64,000 bases of DNA from Chrysoperla carnea (GCF_905475395.1 NC_058340.1:63404181-63468180); one strand, 5' to 3'. Positions 13,843-26,567 are shown, counted from the stretch's first letter. The notes: generated by a model from the letters alone, not told the origin. A program made the numbers and translations.

Positions 13843-14640
13843 TGAAATACATCAAATAAATTGTCACTTGATTTTAATTTGTGTGCTAATCAGAGTTGAT
13901 TATCGCCTGTTACTATAACTAAGTTATTTGAAAATACGGTACACACATCATCCTAATTACTAGTTTTTTTGAACGATCCTATTGTATGTGTAATTAAATA
14001 CAATGTTGTCAAATTGCTTTTTTATATTACACAATGTGTACTGCATTGTAAAAAGGTCGTTATACGCTTGTGTTTCAATTCAATAGTTCAGGGTCTTTAA
14101 GTAATAAATAGTCTAATCATGTGTAATTAAACGAACATAACATTTAATTAATTTGTTTTATTTATATCGAGAGTAATTTGAATTTATTTTTATCAATCTG
14201 ACAACTATGTATTATTTTTAATGTTGTAAGGTTAATAATACATTAAACATTTAAATAAAAAGTTATTCAGCTTGGCTAGGTAGATAATTCTTTACAAGTG
14301 TTATATATCTTTTTAAATAAGGTCCATTTATTATAAATATTTTTCTTTATTATAAAGCCAACGTATTTTAACTTTTGTACCATTTTTAAAATGCTTATTT
14401 TATGGACAATTTTGAATTGTCAAAAATGGATTAAATGTAACTTTATCCTGCCTGTATTAAATTAAAAAACCGTTATAATTTTCGAAAGAATAACGCATGG
14501 CTTTCCTTATTCAAATATCGTCGTTAATTTTCGTCATCTGTCAAAGGACACTAGATTTCTTTTTTTCATAAAAATTGGTTTTTGGTCAAACTTTCGGAAA
14601 CTATGGATTCTGATCGTTTTTGATGAGTTTATTAAAAATG
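13839..14640. other. upstream region of the Myb/SANT gene
   Basis: AT-rich sequence without a recognisable exon. It should hold the promoter and 5' UTR of the minus-strand Myb/SANT-like gene. No TATA box or other element stands out. Confidence 0.3.
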
Positions 14641-14648
14641 CACATGGT
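14641..14648. repeat. 8-bp target-site duplication CACATGGT, left copy
   Basis: Identical to 15504-15511 on the other side of the hAT element. Confidence 0.9.
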
Positions 14649-14959
14649 CAGGGCCGGATTAACAAGTAGGCAGAATAGGCAGTTGCCTGGGGCCCCCGAT
14701 TTTAGGGGGCCCCCGAAAAATGAAAAAGACTTCTAAAATTTTCTTACAAACATAAAATTCTAGAGAGTGAAAGAAAAATATAATCAGAACTTGTAATATT
14801 TGGGGTTGCGCAGGGACAAATAGGACACAACTAAACAACGTACAGGATAATTTAGAAATTTAATTAAGAATTAATATACATAGAAAAATGTTCGTATTAA
14901 AGTTCATCAATATTCATGAAATAAAATCACATCAGTGTTCATACTAAATTAACGCATGT

Positions 14960-15170
14960 AATACAGTTTAGATACGCTGCTATACAACAACCTCAATACA
15001 GTTTAGATACGCTGCTATACAGCAAACACAATACAGTTTAAATACGCTGCTATACGCCAAACACAATACAGTTTAAATACGCTGTTATACGCCAAACACA
15101 CTTCAGTTTAAATACGCTGCTTTTCGCCCAAACACAATACAGTTCAGACGCGCTGCTATACCACATACAC
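14960..15170 (+). repeat. six tandem 35-bp repeats inside the hAT element
   Basis: Units start at 14960, 14995, 15030, 15065, 15100 (36 bp) and 15136. The core CAGTTTAAATACGCTGCTAT is conserved with a few changes; the first two units have GAT for AAT. This could be a subterminal transposase-binding array or a minisatellite that grew after the internal deletion. Confidence 0.92.
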
Positions 15171-15190
15171 AGTAACACTTCTTACTCATC

Positions 15191-15337
15191 AAAGCTGCTG
15201 AAAGAGCTACAACGCGACAAGAGCGACTCGAGATGTTAGGTATACTTTGCATTGAGTCAGATTTATTGAACAAAATCGATACTGATGATATAATTGATGA
15301 ATTTGCCGAAAACAAATGTAGAAAACGACATGTTTAA
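15191..15337 (+). pseudogene. C-terminal fragment of hAT transposase (dimerisation region)
   Basis: An open frame ending in TAA (15335-15337) reads KAAERATTRQERLEMLGILC, then IESDLLNKIDTDDIIDEFAE, followed by a basic KCRKR tail. The pattern RL..L..L.IE.D....ID.DD.ID.FA..K.RK is typical of the end of ZMYM/Tip100-like hAT transposases. The DDE catalytic core and zinc finger are missing, replaced by the 35-bp repeat array. No function is expected. Confidence 0.75.
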
Positions 15338-15503
15338 AATGTAGATAGTAATTTTATTGATATTATTACATTGGGACAATAAAATTTTTATGAAAGATAA
15401 AAGTTTGTATTTTTTAATCGAAAAAAGAAGGGAACGGACGTGAAAAAAAGGGCCCCCAAATTGATGGTTGCCTAGGGCCCCGTTGAGGGTTAATCCGGCC
15501 CTG

Positions 15504-15511
15504 CACATGGT
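15504..15511. repeat. 8-bp target-site duplication CACATGGT, right copy
   Basis: Matches 14641-14648 exactly. Confidence 0.9.
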
Positions 15512-15731
15512 CACTAAATTTAAAAATTTGGGTTTTATAATAGAATAGGTGAAAGCTTAAATAGAGGCCATATACGCGTTTGCTAGCGTATATCAGGCGT
15601 TTTATATGCGTAGCGTTGGTATATCTTGGCTATTAATTTATTCACGACGGTCGTTCATTATTTCCTATGTTTGACTTGTTAAGATTTTTGATTTACACAT
15701 TATAGCCCGAAAATCCACTTCAACAAGATTA

Positions 15732-15960
15732 GTGTCTGACCGAAGCTTCGGCTTCGACTATCTTTGTCAAAAAAAAAACAACACTTTCAGAGAAATATTC
15801 TAAGATCAATTTTAATATTAAAATAATTTATATTATTAATTTTGGTTTCTCGTACAAAATTTTTTAGAGCTGTTTAGCCTTGGGCATCAACTTTGGCTGT
15901 TGTATCGATATAGCCAACGATTAATCGGCTTCGGCCAGAAATCGACCTTCGATCAGACAC
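15732..15960. mobile_element. 229-bp TA-flanked MITE upstream of NUDT9
   Basis: Inverted termini GTGTCTGACCGAAG and CTTCGATCAGACAC (13 of 14 pair), each bounded by TA, as in Tc1/mariner MITEs. GC-rich stretches just inside (GCTTCGGCTTCG and CGGCTTCGGCC) extend the similarity loosely. It ends about 216 bases before the NUDT9 start codon, so it lies in that gene's likely promoter or 5' UTR. Confidence 0.65.
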
Positions 15961-16176
15961 TAAACAGGATATAAAAAACCCATATAAAAAGTCTCAACGT
16001 TAATGTAATCTGTAAGCTTTTTGGGTATATAATTGCTTTGCAGTCATGCTTGTGAAGTACAACGTACTAAAGTCATTTATTTGAATCAATTTGACAACAA
16101 TGAATTTTTATTTATGTTCCAGATTACAACAAAAGTCGGTTAATAAAATAACTGTTATTTTATTGACAAGATTTTC

Positions 16177-17169
16177 ATGAAACTTGTAAATGTTCTTTGC
16201 TTGTTAAATATGACACACATAAAATGCCGTAATGGTGTTTACTTATTCAGTAACATAGCTCGACTTACTGTTCCCGATGAATTAGTATCATGGGACCAGG
16301 AATGGTTAGATTACAATCCTCCTAATTATACATCTAAAGGAGTTTTCAATAAACCATGGGCTGACCCAGATCTAACCGATTTAGATTTTAAGCCTAAATG
16401 GAATGAACAAGATGGCCCAGTAAATCGAGTCAGCTACACATCTTGTTATAAAATTGAAAATGGTTACCCATTAAATCCAATCGGTAGGACTGGATTGCGA
16501 GGACGCGGTTTATTAGGTAAATGGGGTCCTAATCATGCAGCTGATCCAATTGTAACTCGATGGAAACGTGATTTCAAAAACAGTATTGTGGTCGATTCGG
16601 ATACTTCGAAGTAATTATCTCTTATTTCTATCTGAGTATTCTTGAAAGAAGAATAAATTTGTTTTTATGATTTAGGCCAATTTTACAATTCTGCGCAATT
16701 CAACGGCGTGATACTAAGGAATGGGCTATTCCAGGTGGTATGGTCGATAGTGGTGAAAAAGTTAGTGAAACTTTACGAAGAGAATTCCAAGAAGAAGCGT
16801 TAAATAGTTTAGAAGCAACTGAAGGTAATAGAAATAAAATTTTTATCCTTGGAGGAAATAAATAAAAAAATTTTATGTTTAGAGGAAAAGATAAAATTAA
16901 ATGAAATGATAGCAGATTTTTTCAAGAATGGACAAAAAATCTATGAAGGATACGTTGATGATCCAAGAAATACTGATAATTCATGGATGGAAACGGTTGC
17001 TTATAATTTTCATGATGATTGCGGTACATCTGTTGGAAAATTTCCTTTACAAGCAGGAGATGATGCAAGTAAAGTACAGTGGATGGATATAAGCAGGAAT
17101 TTAAATTTGTATGCAAGTCATTTGAATTTTATAAAAATGGTTTGTGAAAAATATTCTGCTCATTGGTGA
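16177..17169 (+). CDS. NUDT9: ADP-ribose pyrophosphatase, NUDT9 family
   Basis: Three exons: 16177-16610, 16676-16824 and 16883-17169 (stop TGA). Introns of 65 and 58 bases with GT-AG ends and phases 2 and 1. 289 residues. The enzyme hydrolyses ADP-ribose to AMP and ribose 5-phosphate. The N-terminal half has family blocks VPDE.V.W, PWADPD and [20 protein letters not shown]. The Nudix box is intact (G166, E172, R180-E181-F182, E184-E185; GX5EX7REUXEE form). The C-terminus has [29 protein letters not shown] and LYASH, which are characteristic of NUDT9 rather than other Nudix enzymes. Intact REFQEE predicts an active hydrolase, unlike the NUDT9-H domain of TRPM2. The start ATG is the first in frame; ATG at 16210 is also possible. 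The N-terminus is short and hydrophobic, not a clear mitochondrial presequence. Confidence 0.93.
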
Positions 17170-18029
17170 ATGTACTTCGAAAAAAATCGAAGGTCCATAT
17201 CATAGAAGCTTTATTATACAGAAAAACGTTTTTACTTTTTTTATTAATTCATTTAATTTGTAAGAGGGAATTGTATTCATTTTTTTAAGCTGAATTTATT
17301 ATTGATAACACGTGAAGATAACTGAGTTGATTGTTTAAATACCCCGCCTATAAAAATTACACAAAATATATTCGTTTGAGACAACTATCAAACCCAAACG
17401 GTTAAAATAAGAAAATAGTAGTTTTATGACGCTTACTTGGCAAGAAACACACTGTATTAGCGTTTCGAAATTAAGCTGCCCTGCATCACCAGTATGATGA
17501 TGTTGTTTTTGTTAAATACAGATAACGAAAAGTCAAATGATCTCGTCCAACACGAACTGATATAATAAAATAAAGCAAGCTATAAGAATAGCATAATTTG
17601 AGAATACAACAGTGAGTTTCTATAAAAATAACGTTTCCTTAACAAGAAGCACATTCATTCCGAGTTAAAATTTGTCAATAAAAATATCTGCTTAATAATA
17701 ATTAACAAATTCGACATAAATGATTCTCGACATAAATAATAATATTTTGAATAATATTATTATACAATGTTTCTCCTGTTTGGATTACAATAGTTTTTCA
17801 ATCCCATTTTTTTGCTACAATGAGAATTAACTAAAGCTACAAAACATAAGCTTTTATTTTTATACACTGACAAGCAATTAGATTATTTATTTATACAAAG
17901 CAATTAGATTATTTATTTTTAGTATTTCAAAAATAATTATAAAAAAATTATAAATTAGTACATAATAACAAAATTAAATCACAATTAAGTTGTATTAATT
18001 AAATTAATTTTCAAAATTAATATATATAT
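17170..18029. other. convergent intergenic region NUDT9-TOP3B
   Basis: 860 bases between two 3' ends, AT-rich. It should contain both 3' UTRs and polyadenylation sites. No gene or clear repeat seen. Confidence 0.4.
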
Positions 18030-21000
18030 CTATACAAAATATGCAGCCAATTGAGCCATTTTATCTTTTGGTTGTTTTGGTCGACCACGTCGAGCACCTT
18101 TACCACCACGACCACCACGTGCACGATTCGGTGCGGAAAATGGTCGAGATGCAATTGCCTTATGTTTGTCAACCAATGATGAGAATTCTGTTGAACAAAA
18201 TACACATCCTTTCATTTCTGTTGCTTCTTTTGGTAATTTTGTTTTTTCTGGACGATATTCAACATTCACTAATTGTGCCCCACAATCACATTCATCTTCT
18301 TCGATTGTTACTTTTGTAGCGTCTTCAAATAAGTGTATGATAACGTCACATCTAAGAAATAAACAAACAAACAGTGGTTAGAATTTATACCATATTGCCA
18401 GAGACGGATTATTTAGACGCGAAGGTACAAGATGGAAAATATAAATTCATTCGATAATTGTATATTAAAATAAAACATTCTTACCTATTACATGTAAGTT
18501 TCCATTTTGGTCCAGATGAAGGATCCAATGCAAGTACACCAACTTCACATTCCCCACAATTAGCTACTCCTGTACTAAGCAACGATTGTGGACACGTTGG
18601 ATGATTACAACTATTACATCCGCTACCCTTTTTCATATCTCTAAACGGTGGATAATTATAACAGTATGGACAAAATGTAAAACTTTTCCCTTTGTTACCC
18701 ATGGTCCATGATAACAATTCAAAATCATCTAATGGACATTTTAATTCCTTATAAATTCGTATGTTACCACTTTGTGGTAAATTATAAGTTTCATCACAAT
18801 GTGAACAATGTAATCGTTGTGGTTTTGCTTGAATATATTTCATATATCGTCGACATTTACCGCATCGTGAATGTGCTTTCCCGGATGCAGAGAGTGGTGA
18901 AAATGATACCTCAAATAATTGATCCATACCAGTGATATTTTTTACAAAATATAAAAATTTTTGTCGAAATACTTCGATTGTATGTTGTAAAATCGCATCG
19001 AAATTCGCTTTACCATGAGCAATTAAATTTAATTGTTCTTCAACTGATGAACGCATTGTTGGTAATACTAAATCTGGATCAATCTAAAGAAAGAAGAAAA
19101 ATTTCTGATTAAAAATTTATAAAATGTAAGATATAAGGCAGTGGTGGTCATAGACGTCGACTGTCTATTTCTATCTTTCATTGACTTGCAATTAATTCCT
19201 ACTTCATAGTAAATTTTTGTGATCGGTGGCGTGCCCAAAATATTGTTTCACGAACCATCAATGGCACGCTGCTATTGGTTCGTCATCCCTGATATAACGG
19301 GATATCATAATCAGATCTTGATATGTCTTCAGGAGTAAAATTCACTCGGTTTGTACTTTAAAATAATTATATACCTTTTGATATCCATGAACCAAAACAA
19401 TTCCTAAAGTTGTAGGAACAAGTTTACGACCATTTGTGACAGTCACATAACTTCGTTGGCATATATTATTTATATGAACAGGAATAGAAGCATCAGTTCC
19501 AATACCATGTTTTTCCATCAACGTAATTAATTCAGATTCCGTTAGATAATCCGGTGGTGACGTTTGTAATTCAACTAACTTATCATCTTGTATAGAAACA
19601 ACTTCACCTTCGGTAAATGGTGGAATTATTTCATTTTTTGCTAATGCCTGCCAATGCATTACTTTCGTAAAGCCTGGATCCATTAGACTTTTTCCGTTGC
19701 TTGTAAACAATTCACCACCAATTTCTAAGGTTGCTGTAATACTTAAATATCGACAATCTTTCGCTAAAGTTCCGATAAAGTGTCTAGTAATGTAATCGTA
19801 TAATTTCCATGAATCCCCATCTAATGTTTCTCTGTTCGCTAACTTCATCGGTGTAATGGGAGGATGGTCACCCACATCCTTACCGCGTAATGGTTTCCAA
19901 ACGCCACTGTTTAATATTTCAGATACATCGGCGCCCCATTCGTTGCTTTGTTGTTGTTGGCGTAAAACACCTCTAAAAAAATAAAGAGGATATAAATTCT
20001 GGAGATGACCATGAGACTTAACTTTCAAAATCCCAGTACAATTTATCATATTCTGAGAGATTTTAGTCAATATCTCGAGGGCTATTGATAACTTACTCTA
20101 AATCAAAATTTTCTGGATAAGATGTAGTTTCTGTTCTAGGATAACTTATATAACCTTGAACATAAAGTCTTTCAGCTACTTGCATAGCATGATGTGGTCC
20201 CATTCCTAAACCAGAGCTAGCAACACGCATTAACTCAACAGTATTCAAGGCTAATGGACGTGGTTTAACTTTTTCCTTTTTAGTAACACTGATAACCCTG
20301 AAATAAATAATGCATATATAACTAAAAAGATAAATTATTCAACCACCCTTTATATATTGAGTTTCAAAAAAATACATTATGAATGATATAATCTAAAAAG
20401 TAGATTTGAGGAAACGAATATAATAACAGGGTATAAAGGATTGAAAATAGTTGTATTTTACTTACTTCGCTTCTTTGTGCCCTTTGACGAGAGATAAGAA
20501 CATTAAAGCAACATCTTTATCAAAACATCGAACGCGTTGCCAATCTAAATGAATATCTCTGTCATCTTTAGATTTAACGGTTAATTGCAAAACCCAATAC
20601 GGTTCAGGTTTAAAAGTTTGTATAGCATCATGCCTTTGTACACAAAATCCCAACGTTGGAGTTTGACATGGTCCATACGATATTAACGATGCGTCTAAAT
20701 CTCCATAGCGACCTTGAAAGAATTTTGTTTGAAAACGTGTAAATGCACAGCCAATTCTTAAATCCAATTCCTGTCTTGCATCCACACTTCGAGCTTCATT
20801 TTTATTTGGATACCCTAAATTATTCATTGCCGCTTTAATATCTTTATCTGTAATAGCCGAGAAATGTGCACGATATGTCACTGTACTACTGTACACATTA
20901 CCACGCATACTACTTTCTACAGCACTCATTACTTCGAAGCAAATATTTTCACCTTCCTTATCGCAATCCAACCATAAAACTAAATTATCACAATTCTTAG

Positions 21001-21379
21001 CTTCCTGCGCTAAAAAATATGGCATTTTTAATTTAGGTGCTGCCTCTTTTTTCTCTGTTGGGCATGAAAATAATTCGACAGGATCAACTTTATCCCAGTT
21101 ATTAAATTTGCCGGGGAAATCTAAACTCATTACGTGTCCGCATACCGATGTCATTTTATAATGAGCTGGCATATTCATAAAAGTTCCTGTCCATTCGTGA
21201 ATAAAACATGCCGAATTTAAACCTAGTAAAAAATTTTGGAGTTTAGTTTTTCTTGAAAATAAATTAAGTATACATGTTTTTGGCTAACCTTTTCTTTGTG
21301 AATTTTTCCCATTGCTTAATATGTTAGCTAAAGAAGCGGCAAGAGATGGTTTTTCTGCAACCATTAATACAGTTTTCAT
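18030..21379 (-). CDS. TOP3B: DNA topoisomerase 3-beta
   Basis: Six exons, minus strand: 21379-21289, 21222-20466, 20297-20097, 19972-19375, 19083-18485, 18351-18030. All GT-AG with consistent phases, giving 855 residues, close to the human 862. It is a type IA topoisomerase acting on single-stranded DNA and, in this family, on RNA, usually with TDRD3. The Toprim domain begins MKTVLMVAEKPS (Glu9) and holds DCDKEGE (Asp116, Asp118, Glu120). The catalytic tyrosine is Tyr335 in GYISYPRTET. KHGIGTDASIPVHI is a family signature. The C-terminal third has paired cysteines (about 623/626, 642/645, 665, 687/690, 705/708, 713, 725/728, 747/750) forming zinc fingers. After these comes an Arg/Gly-rich tail (RARGGRGGKGARRGR), the RNA-binding part that separates TOP3B from TOP3A. 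It appears intact. Confidence 0.97.
19084..19374 (-). other. TOP3B intron 4, longest in the gene
   Basis: 291-base phase-0 intron (donor AAAAG|gtata, acceptor tttag). It is less AT-biased than its neighbours around 19140-19290, perhaps from an old insertion. No coding or known element recognised. Confidence 0.6.
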
Positions 21380-21645
21380 TTTGGATGATTAATTTTAACT
21401 TGCTTTTCTATCAAATTTTTATGTATTTCATTCTAAAATTTAAAATTGACAAGCGACAATTCCATGAAATATTCACTATCAAAAACACACGATCTAAGGT
21501 AGTGCCAAGTAGTACCCTCTATGCATCATTAATAGAGATGCAATAAATTAGAGAGAAAAATACGGTTTTCAGAGCACTCTATATGTCAAAGACTAGTCTA
21601 TGAGATTTTTGACTCAGGGAATTTGCTACTGTACTCTATTATTTA

Positions 21646-22421
21646 CGGAAGCCTGAATGGTTCATGAACAATTTATGAAAAAGTGTTGCTACACTAGCTT
21701 TTTTTTTTAAATGTGTACTACCCACAAATATAAAACCAACTTTCAAAAAGTGCACTTGTGACTTGTGGTTATGGATACAAACCTTGAAAATGTCAGTCGG
21801 TGATAACTATTTAGTTAGCCATTACCGAAACTGTCTGGAATTATTAATTATTGTATGTCTGGATTTAATGATAATATGATAATGTTTATAATTTGTATTA
21901 TGTAGTTAGTTAAAAATTTTTCTTAGTATTATTTAAAAAATATAATGCTTTAATTAGCCTTTTCCCTAAGAAGATTAAAAAAAGATTCGCTAGATGGCAG
22001 AACTAGGGAGATACAAATATTTTGATTTCCTATATTTCGATTTCCTACCATCTAGCGGATCGTTTTTTAATCTTCTGAGGAAAAAGGCTAATTAAAGCAT
22101 TATATTCTTTAAATAATACTTATACAAATTTTTAACTAACGACATAGTACAAATTATAAACATTATCATATTATCATTAAATCCGGATATACAATTATTA
22201 ATAATTCCAGAGAGTTTTGGCAATTCTTTGGTTTCGGTAATGGCTAATTAAAGAATAGTTATCACCGACTGACATTTTCAAAAAGGTATGTTTCCATAAC
22301 CACAAGTTACAAGTGCACTTTTTAAAAGTTGGTTTTATGCTTGTGGGTAGTACACATTTAAAAAATAAGCTAGTGTAGCGCCACTTTTTCATAAATTGAT
22401 CATTAACTATTCTGGTTTCCG
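21646..22421. mobile_element. foldback MITE of 776 bp flanked by TA
   Basis: Two arms of about 340 bp face each other. The outer ends are CGGAAGCCTGAATGG and the complement of CATTAACTATTCTGGTTTCCG, each next to TA. Inner arms share blocks such as GCTAGTGTAGC, GGTTATGGA and AGCATTATATTC. A loop of about 50 bases lies near 21995-22045 between GCTAGATGG and CCATCTAGC. Arms are visibly diverged (roughly 85% by eye), so this is an old insertion. No transposase. Confidence 0.7.
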
Positions 22422-25400
22422 TAATTATTAGTAAGTCATATTTTCTTTTTTATCGTTTGTAAAACGATCATTAGAGAATATACATATTTTGAAAAGTCCG
22501 ATAAGTTTAAATTTTCGATGACAATAGGGAAAAAACAAATTTTTTGTAAATGTAAAAATAAAAGAACTAAATTTTCGTGAGTTTTGAATCCTAATTACTC
22601 TAGAAAATTCAAAAGCCGAGATACAATTTTTAAGATGATATTCAGATCGATAGCTTAAGTTACGATAATCTTTTTGCGTAAAACATGCGTATCCGTTATA
22701 CAAAATAATCACTGCGCATGTGCCAATATTAGAGTTCTATCACTGATTTGTAAACATATAATAAATTTTTGTTTATTATTCTGAATTGAATTTGGTTATT
22801 TAATAATATAAAAATCAGTAACAGTGTTTATTGAAAATAGTTGCAGTTATTGAATATTATTTCAAAATGTTCTAGTTTTATTAACAGAGAGAAGTACAGG
22901 GTTTTCTATTTAAAATGATATAACTTTAAACTTAAACAACTTTTGTATGAATTATCATGAAACATCTATCTATATTAGAGTATTTTATGGCAAATATGAA
23001 CATGTAACCTGTAGTGTCGGTAGGAGGATTGATGCCATTGTTTGTCATGTTTGTATGAATACTTTTTCAAATTACAAAATATTTTTATTGTTTATAGTTA
23101 TATCATTCTTAATGGGAAACCCTTTATATAAATATATTTAAAAAAAACTATTTTAAGAATTATATATTAAATATTCATATAATTCAAATTCCAATTTTGT
23201 AAAATTGTCATAATAATTGCAAACAAATATAAGAAATAGTTTTTAATACATAAACTATGGTATTTGTACACGGAGAATTTTTTTGTTAAAACGTTAATAT
23301 AAACGAGCATAATGAATTGATTTGAATTATCGGGAAATATTCTCCGGGAATAAACATATAAATCACGTTTCACGAAAATCCAGTCCATTGGACTATTAAA
23401 CAAATATTTTTTATAAAATTGTTTCATATCGATCCGGAAATTCGTCTTCGTATGGAGTTTTGGGAGATATCTTAGAAACTGTGTATTTTATAGTCAAAGG
23501 AATTTGATTTTTGTCTTTTTTTGGGTTAAAGTTACTCTATATACCGAGTTTTATCAAATTCTGGAAATTTTTGTATTCGGTGGTTTTCCGACTAACAAAG
23601 TGGAGTGTTTTAAGTTTAATGGATCTGTATATATCTAAATTTTTCTTGTATTGTTGCTGTCTGTTGTGGCAGACATCGCAGCTCCAAAACGGAAAACTGA
23701 TTTTGATTTTTGTTTGTTTGAAAGATAATTAGATCGGAGATGATCTTATTAGTTATGTTTCAAGTCCGAGTTTAGGGATTTGTACCCGATAACAACTAGA
23801 AAAGAGGTGATAATCTTCAAACGGCTGAGCAGATTTTCTTGAAACATAGTTAAGAATACTCTCGGTCAATTTACCTTTCAAACAAAGAAAAAGTCAAAAT
23901 TGTTCATCCGTTTAGGTCAGACCGATCAAATCGGATTTTGTGTCGGGGGTTTCCTTAAAATTTTACATTATGTGTCATTTGTTGCAAAAAATCTGTTTTT
24001 ATTAACTAGATATATCTATAAAAAATGAAATTTGACTTTCTATTTTTCTTTTACGATTAACTTTCACACAAGTAGAGGCGCTTCGATAAGTCTTGGAGAT
24101 TTCCCATCTTAATCTTACTTATCACTCTAATTTATTATTTAATCACGACGTTTCATTTGATTCTTGACTATCCAATAAGTTCGATATCATTTCCGATCAG
24201 CTACAAAAAAAAATTGCTCCGTGTAGATATATGTATGAATAATATGTGAATGTGACATGGGATAAAGGCGCCGGACCATCAGCGTCTGGGAGGGAAATCT
24301 CATTTACTAGTTTTAGTTTGTTATATCAGCATCCTCCATTGGATCATATCATCTCGTTGATGATCATCATATCATCTTGGTGCATCATCATTGTATAGTG
24401 GGGGTGTAAGTGGCAGCAACACATACAAACAGTTCACTTTGTGTCTCTGTTATGTTGTTCTATCTGTATTTGTGGGAATGTTCTTTCTGAACACGATTGT
24501 ACACACGATTTACACTGAGTGTAAATAAAGAACGATAGTCTTATATCAGTTTAATTGCACTATCCTTTTCTACCTACGCGCAGTGTAGTACACTGAGCCC
24601 AAAAAAGAACAAATTGTATGAGTAGTGTTCTAGGGCAATGTACGGGAACGCACGAACTTTAATATAATATAACGGACGAACGGATGGACATACTATAAAC
24701 ATACATACGTACTATAAATATATACATACTCTCACATACAACATACATACGAGATTGGGAACCATTGATGACGTCACTAAAATTTTAGAGTTGCGTCGTT
24801 TTCAAATGTATGTATTTGTAGGATATGTTTATGTGTTATAATATATACAAACACATGTATATTGTTGAAAGTAGGTATAATACAATTTGGGAAAATTTTG
24901 TAGGCGAATTTAGTCGCAGAGAAGGTAAATTTAACTATTACACACCTTTTTTTTGATTCTTCGGGTATTTTTTTCCATACTTTTGATTGTCCGAATGTTT
25001 CTTTCTAAAACCCTTTTGCCAATTGCAAGCTTTATACATATCGTGTTTCAATGTCTGATTCTATCATAGAAATCAAAGATGTTCACTGAAAAAAGCCTAA
25101 AGAGCTTTTTCTAAAGATAGAAAACGCATTTTTTCGATGTGTGTGAAACCTGAAACCGAATATTTTCCCTCATTTTAGTCTACTTGTTACGCTTTCTTGC
25201 CTTAACCGCTGTACCAATTTTCGGATAAGAAATAGATGGGATCTTAAAAAAGGATATAGGGTACTTTTTGACGCGACAATAAAATTGAAAGGAGTGAAAT
25301 AGGGGATGAAAGTTTGTATGGGTTTGTATGGTAACTAATCATTTCTTAGGGGCTAGGTTAGTCACAGTTTTATAGCTTATAGATCTATTTTAATATCTAA

Positions 25401-25952
25401 ATCATAATTCCCCGAAAATAAGAAGAACACCCCTTAAACAAACATTTTCTCTTTTATATCCGCTAGAATGGAGGGTTTCCTATTCGACGCGTAATAAAGG
25501 ACAATTAACAGAAAACTTCGAAAAATTTTATGATATAAGTCACAACCTCTCAAAAGCGCCAAAAGCACCTCCCAAAGATACCTTTTTTCTTCTATATATG
25601 CTAAACCAAGTATTAATTTGGTTAACATTTCACTTAGTGAATTTATTGAAATGAATCATTATCGTGTAAGATGCAGCGGGAATACACTCCGCCTGAGTCA
25701 TCACTATATGCAATTTTACGACAGAAAGTGTTTGGTTTGAGTAAAACAAGTTCAGATAGAAAATTTGCATGTTGAAGTACTTGCAAGAGCGTGTAATCGA
25801 GAAAAGCTAGACTTTCTAATTTAGGGGGCTAGAAATGGAGCACATTTCTGTCTGTAAGTGATTCTTTCACTTTTATATGTTAGGTTTAACTGTACTCAGA
25901 ATAATGTTTATTATCAACAATTTGAAAAATATGATACCAGGTTGCTTAGGGA
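22422..25952. other. AT-rich intergenic DNA with decayed repeats
   Basis: No gene recognised. 23430-23960 looks like an old interspersed repeat; phrases such as AAACGGCTGAGCAGATTTTC and TTCATCCGTTTAGG are of the kind common in insect repeats. 24240-24620 is more GC-balanced and includes a TAAATAAAGAACGATAG stretch. 24660-24860 is rich in ACATAC-type simple sequence and holds TGACGTCA at ~24772. Confidence 0.35.
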
Positions 25953-25960
25953 GCCCTTAG
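25953..25960. repeat. 8-bp target-site duplication GCCCTTAG, left copy
   Basis: Identical to 26560-26567. Confidence 0.9.
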
Positions 25961-26559
25961 CAGGGCCGGATTTAAATTTCTGCCGCCCTGGGGCTCTTTA
26001 GAAAATGCCGCCCTATGACTGAAATTTTATTTTAATAGTTTTGATATCTTATTTTAAAAAAAATAGAATAACTAATTAATTGCAGAAAATTTATTATGTA
26101 TTACATATTATTTATTACTGTTCTTTTAAATTAAAATTAATTAGTATTATTTGATAATTCTCCAATTTTAGGAAAATTCATTGATCAATTAAAGTTTCTG
26201 TTATCAAAAAGACATACATAATTTGAAAATATTTTTAATTCTTCAAAAAAAGTATATTAATTTATCAATTCCAGAAAATAAAAATATGAAATTTTATTTT
26301 TGCAAACCTTTATGGAAATAAATTAATTAAACTATTTTAATAGTTTTCACTTAAATTTCCCATATTATAATATACAAAATTTTGATTTGATACATAATGC
26401 ATAAATTATATTTCTTGAAAAATAAAATGTTTATTTAAAAGATTTAGTTAATTATATATTGTATAGAAAATATTTTCTCACATTCCAAATTTTGCCGCCC
26501 TAGAAAATTTGCCGCCCTGGGCACTAGCCCCGACTGCCCCTAGTGTAAATCCACCACTG
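25961..26559. mobile_element. non-autonomous hAT element (599 bp)
   Basis: Left end CAGGGCCGGATTTA and right end TAAATCCACCACTG (11 of 14 pair), with exact 8-bp duplications GCCCTTAG. Four copies of TGCCGCCCT lie just inside, two near each end and all on the plus strand, standing out from an AT-rich interior with no transposase remnant. Distinct from, but of the same superfamily as, the element at 14649. Confidence 0.88.
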
Positions 26560-26567
26560 GCCCTTAG
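26560..26567. repeat. 8-bp target-site duplication GCCCTTAG, right copy
   Basis: Matches 25953-25960 exactly. Confidence 0.9.

Larger units (their letters stand above)
14649..15503 (+). mobile_element. deleted hAT transposon with transposase remnant
   Basis: Starts CAGGGCCGGATTAA and ends TTAATCCGGCCCTG, a perfect 14-bp inverted repeat of the hAT type, with the exact 8-bp duplication CACATGGT on both sides. 855 bp. Just inside both ends are GC-rich subterminal motifs (GGGCCCCC). The interior has six tandem copies of a 35-bp unit and the last ~48 codons of a hAT transposase (15191-15337). It is a non-autonomous deletion derivative; the intact duplication argues for a fairly recent insertion. 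Confidence 0.92.

Noticed and set aside
24391-24592. Possible solo LTR (TG...CA with TAAATAAAG)
   Set aside because: No target duplication and no second copy in the window.
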